Assembly (NCBI RefSeq): GCF_014652815.1
Contig: NZ_BMZN01000004.1
Span: 3,137-67,136, forward strand
Length of the DNA: 64,000 bases
DNA from: Alcaligenes pakistanensis
GTDB lineage: Bacteria; Pseudomonadota; Gammaproteobacteria; Burkholderiales; Burkholderiaceae_B
Reading direction: 5' to 3'
Shown here: one piece after another, positions 40,336-48,338 of the stretch
Numbering within the stretch: position 1 is the stretch's first letter
How the letters are laid out: every line of letters starts with the position of its first letter
Position numbers and translations under genes: made by a program
Notes under the pieces: model-generated
Databases searched by the model: none
Seen by the model: the letters and a program-made list of their open reading frames with translations, nothing else
What the model was told of the DNA's origin: nothing

Positions 40336-40620
40336 CTAGGTCAGGGTCGGCCACCGTTTCTGCTGCACTTTTCTGCCGACATACACCTGCCAAGCCTCGG
40401 GCACCATGGGAATCCTGCTTCTGTGCCTGTGGTTATTGCAGTACCAACACGCCGCAACGATGTTGCCAACCACTCCCCCACCTTCAGATCGGGCTTGGAG
40501 GTGCTCCGCAGTGCATTTTGTAATGGGGGATTGGTTCATACGCTGCCCACAATAAAAGCAGCAACCATTTTGAAGTTTGAATGCCCGCGCACGAGCTTTT
40601 TGAAGTGATGTCTTAGCCAT
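40336..40620 (-). CDS. Small HNH endonuclease
   Basis: The 94-residue protein has an HNH core: NGCCFYCGQRM, KCTAEHLQARSEGGG, NIVAACWYCNNHRHRS. The two CxxC pairs bind structural zinc and H is the catalytic residue. It is encoded against the early operon, a free-standing homing-type nuclease by arrangement. Confidence 0.82.
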   Translation of the reverse strand: MAKTSLQKARARAFKLQNGCCFYCGQRMNQSPITKCTAEHLQARSEGGGVVGNIVAACWYCNNHRHRSRIPMVPEAWQVYVGRKVQQKRWPTLT

Positions 40621-40745
40621 AGCGGCTCCTAATCAATTAAGAAAAGGCGCCAGCCATCAAGGCTATGTCTCATCAGTGATCTGATTAAGGCATGGGTCCG
40701 TGCAGACGCACATTGACCAGGAACGTGACAGAGATCGCCGCTCCC

Positions 40746-40771
40746 CCACGGAGCATTCCCGTGGCGGTTTT
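40746..40771 (+). terminator. Possible terminator
   Basis: CCACGG-loop-CCGTGG extended by weaker outer pairing, followed by TTTT. Lies in the 280-bp gap before the AlpA-like gene. Confidence 0.55.
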
Positions 40772-40862
40772 GATTATAGGGTAAAGCAGATGCACTGGCT
40801 TAAAAGCTGCGGCTGAAACACAACAACAAGCGATTTCAACCTGTACGAATAAGGAATGATTC

Positions 40863-40887
40863 CAGCCGGCCTTGCGCCGGTTTTTTC
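40863..40887 (+). terminator. Terminator ahead of the AlpA-like gene
   Basis: CCGGC-CTTGC-GCCGG followed by TTTTTT. It ends 15 bases before the start at 40903, which argues against the alternative ATG at 40888. Confidence 0.8.
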
Positions 40888-40902
40888 ATGGAGAACACAA
40901 CC

Positions 40903-41139
40903 ATGCCACAACCCAACAACTCGATGGCAGCGGCTCACAAAAGCGCCCCCACCATCCACCCCGAGGGCCTGTACCGGTGGGACGAGTTCGCCGACCGCAT
41001 CCCGTTTAGTCGAGAAACCTGGCGCAAAAGAGTACTTGCTGGACAAGCGCCGGCCGCCAAGCTGGTAAGCAGAGCTTGCACAGCCTGGAAGGGTGAGGAC
41101 ATCCTTGCCTGGCTCAATAATCCCGACTCCTATAAATAA
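40903..41139 (+). CDS. AlpA-like excisionase
   Basis: Start at ATG 40903 with GGAGA upstream; 78 residues. The MerR-like HTH (GLYRWDEFADRIPFSRETWRKRVLAGQAPAAKLVSRACTAWKGEDILAWLNN) is the AlpA/excisionase type. It directly precedes the integrase gene and likely directs excision or activates int. Confidence 0.8.
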   Translation: MPQPNNSMAAAHKSAPTIHPEGLYRWDEFADRIPFSRETWRKRVLAGQAPAAKLVSRACTAWKGEDILAWLNNPDSYK

Positions 41140-41155
41140 GAGGAAACCTAAAGAC

Positions 41156-42376
41156 ATGGCAAAGAAGATTCCACCGCTGACGGACTCAAAGTGCAAAGCA
41201 GCAAAATTCAGCACGGGCGGCAAGAGCCGCCTTTTTGACGGCGGTGGTTTGTACCTTGAGCTGCTCCCCTCCGGCTCAAAGCGCTGGAGACTGAAGTACC
41301 GCCACCCCATGACGGGGAAGGAAAACATCCTGACCTTCGGCCCTTATCCGGAGATAGGTCTTGCTGCCGCCCGAGAACAGCGTGAAAAAGCCAAAGCCCG
41401 GTTATCAGAAGGACTTGAGCCTGGCGAGGCGCCCCCGCCGGCGACCATGGGTATCACGTTCAAGGCGGTCGCAGACGAATGGCTGGAAACTCGTCGACCG
41501 GTATGGAGCGAAGGCTACTTTACGCGGATCTCGAATGCTCTTGCCGCAAACGTGCATCCTCATATCGGCCAGCGCTCCATTTCCAGCGTGACTGGAAAAG
41601 CTGTACTGGAACTGGTGCAGCAGGTAGAGCAACGCGGCGCGCTAGAGATGGCTGCACGAGTGTTGGAAGCAGTCGGCATGGTCTTCCGATACGGCTGCGG
41701 TACTGGCTTAATTCAGATAGACGTCACACAAGGGCTACGGCAGTTTCTGCAAGAGCGCCCACCTGTAGAGCATTTCCCACACGTAGCAGAAACGGACCTC
41801 CCCGCCCTACTCGCCAGCGTTGAGCGCTATCACGGCAGACCAGAGACGCGTCTGGCCATCAAGCTGATGATGCGCACTTTTCCGCGGACAAACGAGCTGC
41901 GCTGGGCGCAATGGAGTGAAATTGATTGGAAAAATGCCTTGTGGCTGATACCAGGCGAGCGCATGAAGGGACGCCTGGCACAAAAGCAGACCGCGCCCGA
42001 CCATATCGTGCCGCTTTCAACCCAAGCCCTTGCTATCTTGGAAAGCTTGCGACAGCACTCGGGGCAGTTTCAGTACCTGTTTCCCAATGTCCATAATCGC
42101 CGCGGCGCTGTGATGAGCAGTGACACCATGAACCGTGCATTAAAAATCATGGGCTATGAGAAGCTGCAAACAGGGCACGGCTTCCGAGGGTTGGCATCGA
42201 CCATCATGAATGAGCACAGCGGCTTTCGCCCTGACGCCATTGAACGGCAATTGGCTCACCGCGACAGAAACAAAGTGCGCCGCGCATACAACCATGCCAT
42301 GTACCTGGACGAGCGCAAAAAACTGATGCAATGGTGGTCGGATTATCTGGACGAACAGCTTGAAAAAGCCTCGTAA
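41156..42376 (+). CDS. int: P4/CP4-57-type tyrosine integrase
   Basis: The 406-residue protein has the DUF4102 arm-binding N-terminus (LTDSKCKAAKFSTGGKSRLFDGGGLYLELLPSGSKRWRLKYR), a core-binding helical domain, and a tyrosine recombinase catalytic domain: R in FPRTNELRWAQW, K in MKGRLAQKQTAPDHIVPL, HxxR in GHGFRGLASTIMNE, H in QLAHRD, and the nucleophile Tyr in AYNHAMY (residue ~390). Start chosen at ATG 41156. It integrates the prophage into tRNA-Val. Confidence 0.95.
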   Translation: MAKKIPPLTDSKCKAAKFSTGGKSRLFDGGGLYLELLPSGSKRWRLKYRHPMTGKENILTFGPYPEIGLAAAREQREKAKARLSEGLEPGEAPPPATMGITFKAVADEWLETRRPVWSEGYFTRISNALAANVHPHIGQRSISSVTGKAVLELVQQVEQRGALEMAARVLEAVGMVFRYGCGTGLIQIDVTQGLRQFLQERPPVEHFPHVAETDLPALLASVERYHGRPETRLAIKLMMRTFPRTNELRWAQWSEIDWKNALWLIPGERMKGRLAQKQTAPDHIVPLSTQALAILESLRQHSGQFQYLFPNVHNRRGAVMSSDTMNRALKIMGYEKLQTGHGFRGLASTIMNEHSGFRPDAIERQLAHRDRNKVRRAYNHAMYLDERKKLMQWWSDYLDEQLEKAS

Positions 42377-42379
42377 TTT

Positions 42380-42424
42380 CCATACCCCCATTCCTGTTAC
42401 ACCATACCCCCATCCATACCCCCA
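42380..42424. repeat. Three CCATACCCCCA direct repeats, likely integrase arm sites
   Basis: CCATACCCCCA begins at 42380, 42402 and 42414, immediately after the integrase gene and near the attachment core. Phage integrases of this class bind such arm-type repeats beside the core. Confidence 0.6.
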
Positions 42425-42440
42425 AACGATCTGGGACTGG

Positions 42441-42519
42441 CTTGGCGCAGCTTGGAACGCTGGGCAACAAAAAAGCCCCAAAGCATTGATCTTTGGGGCT
42501 TTTCTTGGCACAGCTTGGA
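42441..42519. repeat. 16-bp direct repeat flanking the integrase terminator
   Basis: CTTGGC(G/A)CAGCTTGGA occurs at 42441-42456 and 42504-42519 with one mismatch, on either side of the terminator. It may be another recombination site. Confidence 0.45.
42475..42503. terminator. Bidirectional terminator between integrase and tRNA-Val
   Basis: GCCCCAAAG-CATTGAT-CTTTGGGGC with A and T tracts on both sides can stop the integrase transcript and the convergent tRNA transcript. Confidence 0.85.
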
Positions 42520-42536
42520 GCTGTGTGCATGTATTC

Positions 42537-42613
42537 TGGTAGGCAGTACTGGATTCGAACCAGCGACCTCTACGATGTCAACGTAGCGCTCTAACCAACT
42601 GAGCTAACCGCCT
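42537..42613 (-). tRNA. tRNA-Val (GAC), prophage attachment site
   Basis: The minus strand gives a complete tRNA: acceptor AGGCGGT/ACTGCCT with a G-T wobble, discriminator A and encoded CCA, D arm GCTC...GAGC, anticodon stem CTACG/CGTAG around TTGACAT (anticodon GAC, Val), and T arm GCTGGTTCGAATCCAGT. The 3' half faces the integrase, the usual place for phage insertion. The prophage restores an intact tRNA at this end. Confidence 0.96.
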
Positions 42614-42629
42614 GCAATGAAGAAATGAA

Positions 42630-42658
42630 ATAATAGATCTTCCCTATGATGCTGTCAA
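42630..42658 (-). promoter_or_regulatory. tRNA-Val promoter
   Basis: On the minus strand, TTGACA (42653-42658), 17 bases, TATTAT (42630-42635), about 16 bases before the tRNA 5' end. The rest of the 380-bp gap up to 42993 is AT-rich and I see no gene in it. Confidence 0.85.
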
Positions 42659-42992
42659 CACTATTTCGCATTTTCTTATAAAAAAGATGCTCTTTTTTTT
42701 ATAAGTCCTCAGCGTTCAGTTTCCCTATGATCTCAAAAAACACTCAAGCTATTGTTTTATAAAGAAGAAGCAAAAAAAGTCAAAACCCAGCCCATTTCAG
42801 TCTTTCCCAGCACTCAAGCATCACGAAACATACAGATACATAAGATCTGTCTCTCTGCCGCATCAAGACGACCTGCCGCCACCGATTTTTCTATCCAAGT
42901 TCTGCGGGCAAAAATAAAATAACTGCTTTACGCCTGCAGATTATCGTTCTCTTCTGAAACCGCTCTGCAGCCGCTACGGGACACCTACGCAC

Positions 42993-43487
42993 ATGACTTG
43001 CTCTTCTCTCCCGCCTACCCCTGCCCAGTTGCTTGATCTACCTGGTGTTCAGGAAGTCGCCCTGGAGGCGGTGTTATATACGCCACCTAATGACGAGATT
43101 TTTGACGAGAATCCCTGCTTAAGCTGCGGGGTGTGTTGTTCGCACTTCCGGGTGTCTTTTTATAGCGGCGAGTTAAATGGCGAGACTGGCGGTACGGTGC
43201 CTGTGGAGCTGACGACTAAGATAGGTCCACTGCGCGCCTGTATGAAAGGTACTGAACTGGGTGAAGGTCGTTGTATTGCCTTGCGTGGCACGTTGGGGCA
43301 ACCCGGTATTCATTGCGCTATTTACCTTGATCGCCCCACTCCTTGTCGGGATTATCAGATCTGGGAGTTGGATGGCAGCCCCAATGTGGACTGTCAGCGT
43401 TTACGCAGCAAACATGGCTTGCCACTCTTGCCTAAGCGTCCGCTACCCGCCCCACCCGCGTTACCGGAGCATGACGAGGCGGCCTGA
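42993..43487 (+). CDS. YkgJ-family cysteine cluster protein
   Basis: The 164-residue protein has the YkgJ/UPF0153 cysteine pattern: NPCLSCGVCCSHFRVSFYSGE, then RCIALRGTLGQPGIHCAIYLDRPTPCRDYQIW and VDCQRLRSKHG. The clustered Cys suggest a metal or iron-sulfur site, function unknown. It is the first chromosomal gene after the prophage and is followed by a clear terminator. Confidence 0.85.
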   Translation: MTCSSLPPTPAQLLDLPGVQEVALEAVLYTPPNDEIFDENPCLSCGVCCSHFRVSFYSGELNGETGGTVPVELTTKIGPLRACMKGTELGEGRCIALRGTLGQPGIHCAIYLDRPTPCRDYQIWELDGSPNVDCQRLRSKHGLPLLPKRPLPAPPALPEHDEAA

Positions 43488-43511
43488 GCTCTGAAGCACT
43501 CAACAACAAGA

Positions 43512-43542
43512 ACCATCGCACATAACTGGCGGTGGTTTTTTT
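43512..43542 (+). terminator. Terminator of the YkgJ-like gene
   Basis: ACCATCGC-9-GCGGTGGT followed by seven T. Confidence 0.85.
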
Positions 43543-43643
43543 ATGGGCGATCTGTCCGATAAGCCCTGCGGCATGTCGTCTAAATACGCTACCATGCACG
43601 GTTTGTAGGGCCGCCCGGCCCTGCGCTTTCGGAGTCGAAGCAA

Positions 43644-44690
43644 ATGAAATACCGCAAGCTGGGCAATACAGACCTGGATGTCAGCCTGATTGGTTTAGGC
43701 ACCATGACGTACGGGGAACAGAACAGTGAGGCCGATGCACACGCTCAGCTGGATCTGGCCTTGGAACTGGGGGTGACGCTGGTGGATACCGCCGAGATGT
43801 ATCCTGTCCCCCCCATGGCCGCCACGCAAGGTTTGACCGAGCAATATATTGGTACCTGGCTGGCCAAGACTGGCCGCCGCAAGGACATCGTTCTGGCCAG
43901 TAAAATTGCCGGTCCGCAACGCGATCCTAAGCGCCCTGGCCATATCCGCAATGGCGGAACCAGTCTGGATCGCAAGAACCTGGAACAAGCTCTGCACGAC
44001 AGCCTGCGTCGACTGCAAACAGACTATCTGGATCTGTACCAGCTGCATTGGCCAGATCGCAGCACGGTGACCTTCGGACAACGTAGCTACCCGTGGAAGG
44101 AAGAAGACACCATTCCTATTGAGGAAACCCTGGCGGTTTTGGACGACTTTGTGCGTCAGGGCAAGATACGCCATATCGGTGTCTCCAATGAAACACCTTG
44201 GGGTGTGTCTCGCTTCCTGGAACTGTCCCGTTCACGCTCCCTGCCCCTGATTGCCACGATTCAAAACCCGTACAACCTGCTTAACCGCGTGTTCGAGGAA
44301 GGTCTGTCCGAATTCTGCCGTTATGACGGCCTGGGCTTGTTGGCTTACTCGCCCTTGGCGATGGGTGTACTGACGGGCAAGTACGATCACGGTGCCCAAC
44401 CGGAGAAAGGCCGTTTGACGCTGTACGAGCGCTTCACGCGCTACGACGCCCCCCGCGCACGCGAAACGGCGCTGGCCTATAACGAGCTGGCCCGCGAATA
44501 CGGTTTAACGCCTACGCAACTGGCCCTGGCTTGGGTCAACCAGCAAGCTTTTACCAGCAGCAATTTGATTGGCGCAACGACGCTGGAGCAGTTGCGCGAA
44601 AACATTGCCACTGCGGATGTGCAACTAAGTGATGAACTGATCGCCAAGATCAACGCTATCCACCATCACTCGCCCAATCCCGCGCCCTAA
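43644..44690 (+). CDS. tas: Tas-like NADP(H)-dependent aldo-keto reductase
   Basis: The 348-residue protein matches E. coli Tas along its length: MKYRKLGNTDLDVSLIGLGT, GVTLVDTAEMYPVPPMAATQGLTEQYIG, SKIAGP, LQTDYLDLYQLHWPDR, IRHIGVSNETPWGV, LGLLAYSPLAMGVLTGKY. The catalytic tetrad Asp, Tyr, Lys, His appears in these blocks. It probably reduces aldehydes or ketones; the physiological substrate is not known. A 36-bp hairpin after the stop likely terminates it. Confidence 0.9.
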   Translation: MKYRKLGNTDLDVSLIGLGTMTYGEQNSEADAHAQLDLALELGVTLVDTAEMYPVPPMAATQGLTEQYIGTWLAKTGRRKDIVLASKIAGPQRDPKRPGHIRNGGTSLDRKNLEQALHDSLRRLQTDYLDLYQLHWPDRSTVTFGQRSYPWKEEDTIPIEETLAVLDDFVRQGKIRHIGVSNETPWGVSRFLELSRSRSLPLIATIQNPYNLLNRVFEEGLSEFCRYDGLGLLAYSPLAMGVLTGKYDHGAQPEKGRLTLYERFTRYDAPRARETALAYNELAREYGLTPTQLALAWVNQQAFTSSNLIGATTLEQLRENIATADVQLSDELIAKINAIHHHSPNPAP

Positions 44691-44700
44691 CTGGTCCGCA

Positions 44701-44745
44701 CCCCGCTTTGGAGGTTTATTTCCAAGGCGGGGCACCCCTCTTTTG
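44701..44745 (+). terminator. Terminator of the tas-like gene
   Basis: CCCCGC...TTTGGA/TTCCAAG...GCGGGG stem followed by CACCCCTCTTTTG; T-tract weak. Confidence 0.6.
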
Positions 44746-44793
44746 TTTTCCCTGTGTCTATTTTCTCGCTTGCAGAGCGCTACTTTTTTATTT

Positions 44794-44889
44794 ATGCTCA
44801 AAAAAAGCATAACAAAGAGACGATTCCCCTCGTCGCTCAGACAATCTGGTTTTCCCTTTTTTTAAGTTATTTATGCTCAAAATGAGCAT
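44794..44889. promoter_or_regulatory. Two palindromic operators upstream of nadA (NadQ-type candidate)
   Basis: ATGCTCA-AAA-TGAGCAT (44873-44889) is a perfect 7-3-7 palindrome 12 bases before the nadA start. ATGCTCA-AAA-AAAGCAT (44794-44810) is a close copy 79 bases upstream. I recall NadQ sites of this type in proteobacterial NAD genes; this is from memory. The downstream site would cover the ribosome-binding region. Confidence 0.65.
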
Positions 44890-44900
44890 CAAGGACAGCT

Positions 44901-46034
44901 ATGACTCGGCGTTACCCCATTGATGTCTGCCAAACTGATTCCCAGGACGCTGTAAGCCGGCAGATTACCTGGCATGAAGTACCCATCAAACTCAATCTGC
45001 AAACTGACAAAGCCGCCTTGAAACGATCTTTAGCAGAACAGTTGAAAGCGCAAGATGCGGTGCTGGTCGCGCACTACTACACCGATCCTGATATTCAGGA
45101 CTTGGCTCTGGAAACTGGTGGTTGCGTGGGTGACTCTTTAGAGATGGCACGCTTTGGGCAAGAGCATAGGGCCAGCACAGTACTGGTTGCCGGAGTGGGC
45201 TTTATGGCGGAATCCGCCAAAATCCTAAGCCCTGAAAAACGTGTATTGGCTGTGCACGATGAAGCCACTTGCTCGCTGGATTTGGGTTGCGCGCCAGAGG
45301 ACTTCAAGCAATTTTGTGAGGCACATCCTGATCGAGAAATCGTTGTCTACGCCAATACCAGTGCTGCGGTGAAAGCTCAGGCTGATTGGGTGGTCACGTC
45401 TTCAATCGCGCTAGATATCGTTCGACATCTGCATGCTCAAGGGAAGAAAATCCTGTGGGCACCAGATCGTCACCTGGGCTCTTATATTCAAAAACAAACT
45501 GGTGCCGACATGCTGCTCTGGCAAGGCTCCTGTCTGGTTCATGACGAATTCAAGGCGGACGGCTTAACAGCATTGATGAGCGAGTACCCCGACGCCCAAG
45601 TTCTGGTTCATCCGGAGTCCCCCGCCTCCGTGGTTGCACTAGCGGATGTTGTCGGCTCGACGACGCAGCTGCTGCGTGCCGCTATCAAGCACCCTGCCGA
45701 CACGTTTATTGTGGCGACTGATCAAGGAATTCTGCATGCCATGCGTCAGCAAGCTCCAGGAAAAACCTTTTTAGCAGCCCCCACCGCAGGCGAAAGCGCG
45801 ACCTGCAAAAGCTGCGCCTATTGCCCGTGGATGGCGCTCAACAGTTTGGACGCTTTACACGAACGCCTCAAGCAGCCCGGTCCAGGCATTCAGGTTGACG
45901 CTGCTTTGCGTGAAGGCGCACGGCGCTCCTTGCAACGCATGATGGACTTTGCAGCTGCACAGCAAAACACCTTACGTGTCAGTGCCGATCTGGCTGAACA
46001 CAGCAAGCAGTTTCAAGATGTAGGGGCGGCTTGA
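44901..46034 (+). CDS. nadA: Quinolinate synthase NadA
   Basis: This 377-residue [4Fe-4S] enzyme condenses iminoaspartate with dihydroxyacetone phosphate to quinolinate, the second step of de novo NAD synthesis. Hallmarks are [60 protein letters not shown] and the C-terminal [15 protein letters not shown]. The iron-sulfur cysteines appear in the last three motifs. It is the first gene of a two-gene operon, with the palindromic operator before its start. Confidence 0.94.
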   Translation: MTRRYPIDVCQTDSQDAVSRQITWHEVPIKLNLQTDKAALKRSLAEQLKAQDAVLVAHYYTDPDIQDLALETGGCVGDSLEMARFGQEHRASTVLVAGVGFMAESAKILSPEKRVLAVHDEATCSLDLGCAPEDFKQFCEAHPDREIVVYANTSAAVKAQADWVVTSSIALDIVRHLHAQGKKILWAPDRHLGSYIQKQTGADMLLWQGSCLVHDEFKADGLTALMSEYPDAQVLVHPESPASVVALADVVGSTTQLLRAAIKHPADTFIVATDQGILHAMRQQAPGKTFLAAPTAGESATCKSCAYCPWMALNSLDALHERLKQPGPGIQVDAALREGARRSLQRMMDFAAAQQNTLRVSADLAEHSKQFQDVGAA

Positions 46035-47524
46035 TGCAAACCGGCTTAACGCACACGGAAGTGTTGATCATAGGTGCAGGACTGGCAGGCACCACTCTTG
46101 CTCTGTCTCTTCCTTCTTCCATGAGGATTACCCTGCTCAGCACCGCAGCAGCTCCTTGCGGGGCCAGCCCTATGGCCTTAGGTGGGCTGGCGGCTGTTTT
46201 AAGCGCGGAAGACAGTCTGGAACAACATATTGCAGACACACTGGAAGCGGGCGCACAACACTCTGATCCAAACGCGGTACGCGGGATTGTGTACGCTGCC
46301 CCACAAGCCGTTGACTGGCTACTTCAACAGCAGGTTCCCTTGGACCGAAGCGATGACGGCCAGTTGCATTTGACGCGCGAAGGAGGACACAGCCAACGAC
46401 GCATCGTGCATGCCGCAGATGCCAGTGGGCAGGCCATCATGCAAGCCCTACTCCATCAGCTGGCTCATGCTCCCAATATCCTGCCACGCCCTCATTGCCA
46501 GGCATTGGCCTTGCGCAGGAACGAGCAAGGCCAAGTCGCCGGAGTCGATATTTACGATAAACAGGCGGGCCGCTACCAAACAATCTTGGCCGACCATGTG
46601 GTGTTGGCGACAGGTGGGCTGGGCAGTCTTTACTCACACAGCACTAACCCTTCCAGCGCCCTGGGTGAAGGTGTGGCCCTGGCTTGGCGTGTGGGTGCCC
46701 AGCTGCGCGATCTGGAGTTCATTCAATTCCACCCAACGTGCCTGCATGCACAGGGCACGACCTTTTTATTGACGGAAGCCTTACGGGGCGAAGGCGGCTA
46801 TCTGCTGGATGCTCACGGCCACCGCTTTATGGCCAACTACGACCAGCGCGCCGAACTGGCCCCTCGCGATATTGTGTCCCGCTCGATTGCAGCACAAATG
46901 CGTCATGACGATACCCATCACGTCTGGCTGGATGTGCGCCATCTTGGAGCCGACACCTTGCAGCAGCACTTCCCTAAAGCGCTCGAAGAAGGCTTGCGTC
47001 GCGGCCTGGATTTACGCTGCGATTGGATACCCGTTGCCCCTGCTGCCCATTACAGCTGCGGCGGTATTCAAACCGACTTAAGCGGGCGCAGCACAGTACC
47101 CGGCCTGTATGCCATCGGTGAAGTCGCCTGCACGGGTCTACACGGGGCCAATCGCTTGGCCAGCAATTCTTTATTGGAATGTGTGGTGATGGGGCGCACC
47201 GCGGCCCAAACCATTGCTGCCAACGTCCCCACAAAACGCTTGCCCTTGGTTCCCGCAGACAAAAAGTCAGCAGTAAATACCAAGACCAAAATCACACTGT
47301 CCGCCTTGCAAGCCGTGACGCAAGAGCATCTTGGTTTGCTGCGAAACCGTGCCGGCCTACAAGAAGCGCTGCAAACCGTCCAAGAATGGCGCCAACAAAT
47401 CAATACAATCTCCAAGACCCCAGAAAACCACGCCATGAGCCTGCAGCTGGACACCGCATGGCTACTGGCCCAGGCCGCTTTAGCGCGCCCCCTTAGCCTA
47501 GGAGCGCATTTCCGACTGAACTAA
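46034..47524 (+). CDS. nadB: L-aspartate oxidase NadB
   Basis: The 496-residue flavoprotein oxidises L-aspartate to iminoaspartate for NadA. It overlaps the nadA stop by TGATG. The FAD-binding GxGxxG (IIGAGLAGTTLALSL) starts the protein. Further features are REGGHSQRRIVHAADASGQAIMQALL, IQFHPTCLHAQGTTFLLTEALRGEGGYL, and AAHYSCGGIQTDLSGRSTVPGLYAIGEVACTGLHGANRLASNSLLE. It is shorter than E. coli NadB (540 residues) in its C-terminal helical domain. nadC does not follow. Confidence 0.93.
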   Translation: MQTGLTHTEVLIIGAGLAGTTLALSLPSSMRITLLSTAAAPCGASPMALGGLAAVLSAEDSLEQHIADTLEAGAQHSDPNAVRGIVYAAPQAVDWLLQQQVPLDRSDDGQLHLTREGGHSQRRIVHAADASGQAIMQALLHQLAHAPNILPRPHCQALALRRNEQGQVAGVDIYDKQAGRYQTILADHVVLATGGLGSLYSHSTNPSSALGEGVALAWRVGAQLRDLEFIQFHPTCLHAQGTTFLLTEALRGEGGYLLDAHGHRFMANYDQRAELAPRDIVSRSIAAQMRHDDTHHVWLDVRHLGADTLQQHFPKALEEGLRRGLDLRCDWIPVAPAAHYSCGGIQTDLSGRSTVPGLYAIGEVACTGLHGANRLASNSLLECVVMGRTAAQTIAANVPTKRLPLVPADKKSAVNTKTKITLSALQAVTQEHLGLLRNRAGLQEALQTVQEWRQQINTISKTPENHAMSLQLDTAWLLAQAALARPLSLGAHFRLN

Positions 47525-47663
47525 GACGCCGCATATCGATGGGATAGAATAAAAAAATCATATAAAGAGGCTCCTCGGTATTGAGCAGCTCCCAAAAACC
47601 TGGATATCAATCCACGTTTAGGGAAGGCAGCCACTATGCAGGAGTCCATTCGATGGAGGCACT

Positions 47664-48338
47664 ATGCGTTTACTCATGGTCGAGGACAATGAGGATTTGG
47701 GAGAAGCTATTGCCAGCCGGCTCAGTGCCGGGGGACATAGCGTGGAATGGGTCATGAACGGGCAGCAGGCCCTGCGCTATCTGGATATGGATCATTGGGA
47801 TGTCCTGCTTTTGGACATCATGCTGCCCGATCAGGACGGCTTCAGTATCTTGCGACACCTGCGTCGGCAAACGCCCAGCCTACCGGTTCTGGTCATGACC
47901 GCCCGTTCTGAAATTGAGGACCGTGTCTCCATGCTGGATCTGGGTGCAGACGATTATCTGGTCAAGCCTTTCGATCTGCGTGAGCTGGAAGCACGGCTAC
48001 GAGCCTTGATGCGCCGCCCGGCCACCACACAGGCCGAGATCTGGCAGTTGGGTCACGTCAGCATTGATATTGCGGCCCGTCGCATCAACTGCCGGGATCA
48101 GACAGTAGAGTTCGGGCAGCGCGAATTCTGCCTGCTGGAATTACTGTTAAGCCGTACCGGTCAGGTCGTCACCAAAGAGCGCCTGATGATGCAATTATTC
48201 AATTTCGATGAAGACTCCAGCCCCAATGCCGTGGAGCTGCATGTCTCGCGTTTGCGGCGCAAGCTGAGCGATATTGCGATTCGTATCGATACGGTGCGGG
48301 GTACCGGCTATATGGCCAGCCTGGGCGATGCCAGCTAA
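47664..48338 (+). CDS. OmpR-family response regulator
   Basis: This 224-residue response regulator has phosphoacceptor Asp51 (VLLLDIMLP), acidic pair Glu7/Asp8, a VKPFDLRELEARL switch region, and a winged-HTH DNA-binding end (VTKERLMMQLFNFDEDSSPNAVELHVSRLRRKLSD). GGAGG precedes the ATG. It overlaps the kinase gene by TAATG and very likely regulates the ABC transporter downstream, like TctD or PgtA. Confidence 0.9.
   Translation: MRLLMVEDNEDLGEAIASRLSAGGHSVEWVMNGQQALRYLDMDHWDVLLLDIMLPDQDGFSILRHLRRQTPSLPVLVMTARSEIEDRVSMLDLGADDYLVKPFDLRELEARLRALMRRPATTQAEIWQLGHVSIDIAARRINCRDQTVEFGQREFCLLELLLSRTGQVVTKERLMMQLFNFDEDSSPNAVELHVSRLRRKLSDIAIRIDTVRGTGYMASLGDAS

Larger units (their letters stand above)
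1..42539. mobile_element. Integrated siphovirus-type prophage, left end outside window
   Basis: A complete set of head, tail, replication, immunity, recombination and integration genes fills this interval. It ends at a P4/CP4-57-type integrase gene lying against the 3' end of tRNA-Val(GAC). Late genes run leftward on the minus strand. Two early operons diverge around the immunity region at 23.9-27.9 kb. No lysis genes are recognisable here, so holin, endolysin, tail fibre and the second attachment site probably lie left of base 1. The contractile-tail sheath is absent and the tape measure is long, which suggests a non-contractile flexible tail. Confidence 0.93.

Noticed and set aside
40774-41328. 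184-residue minus-strand frame over the excisionase and integrase start
   Set aside because: Antisense to two genes with clear motifs and reading through a terminator.
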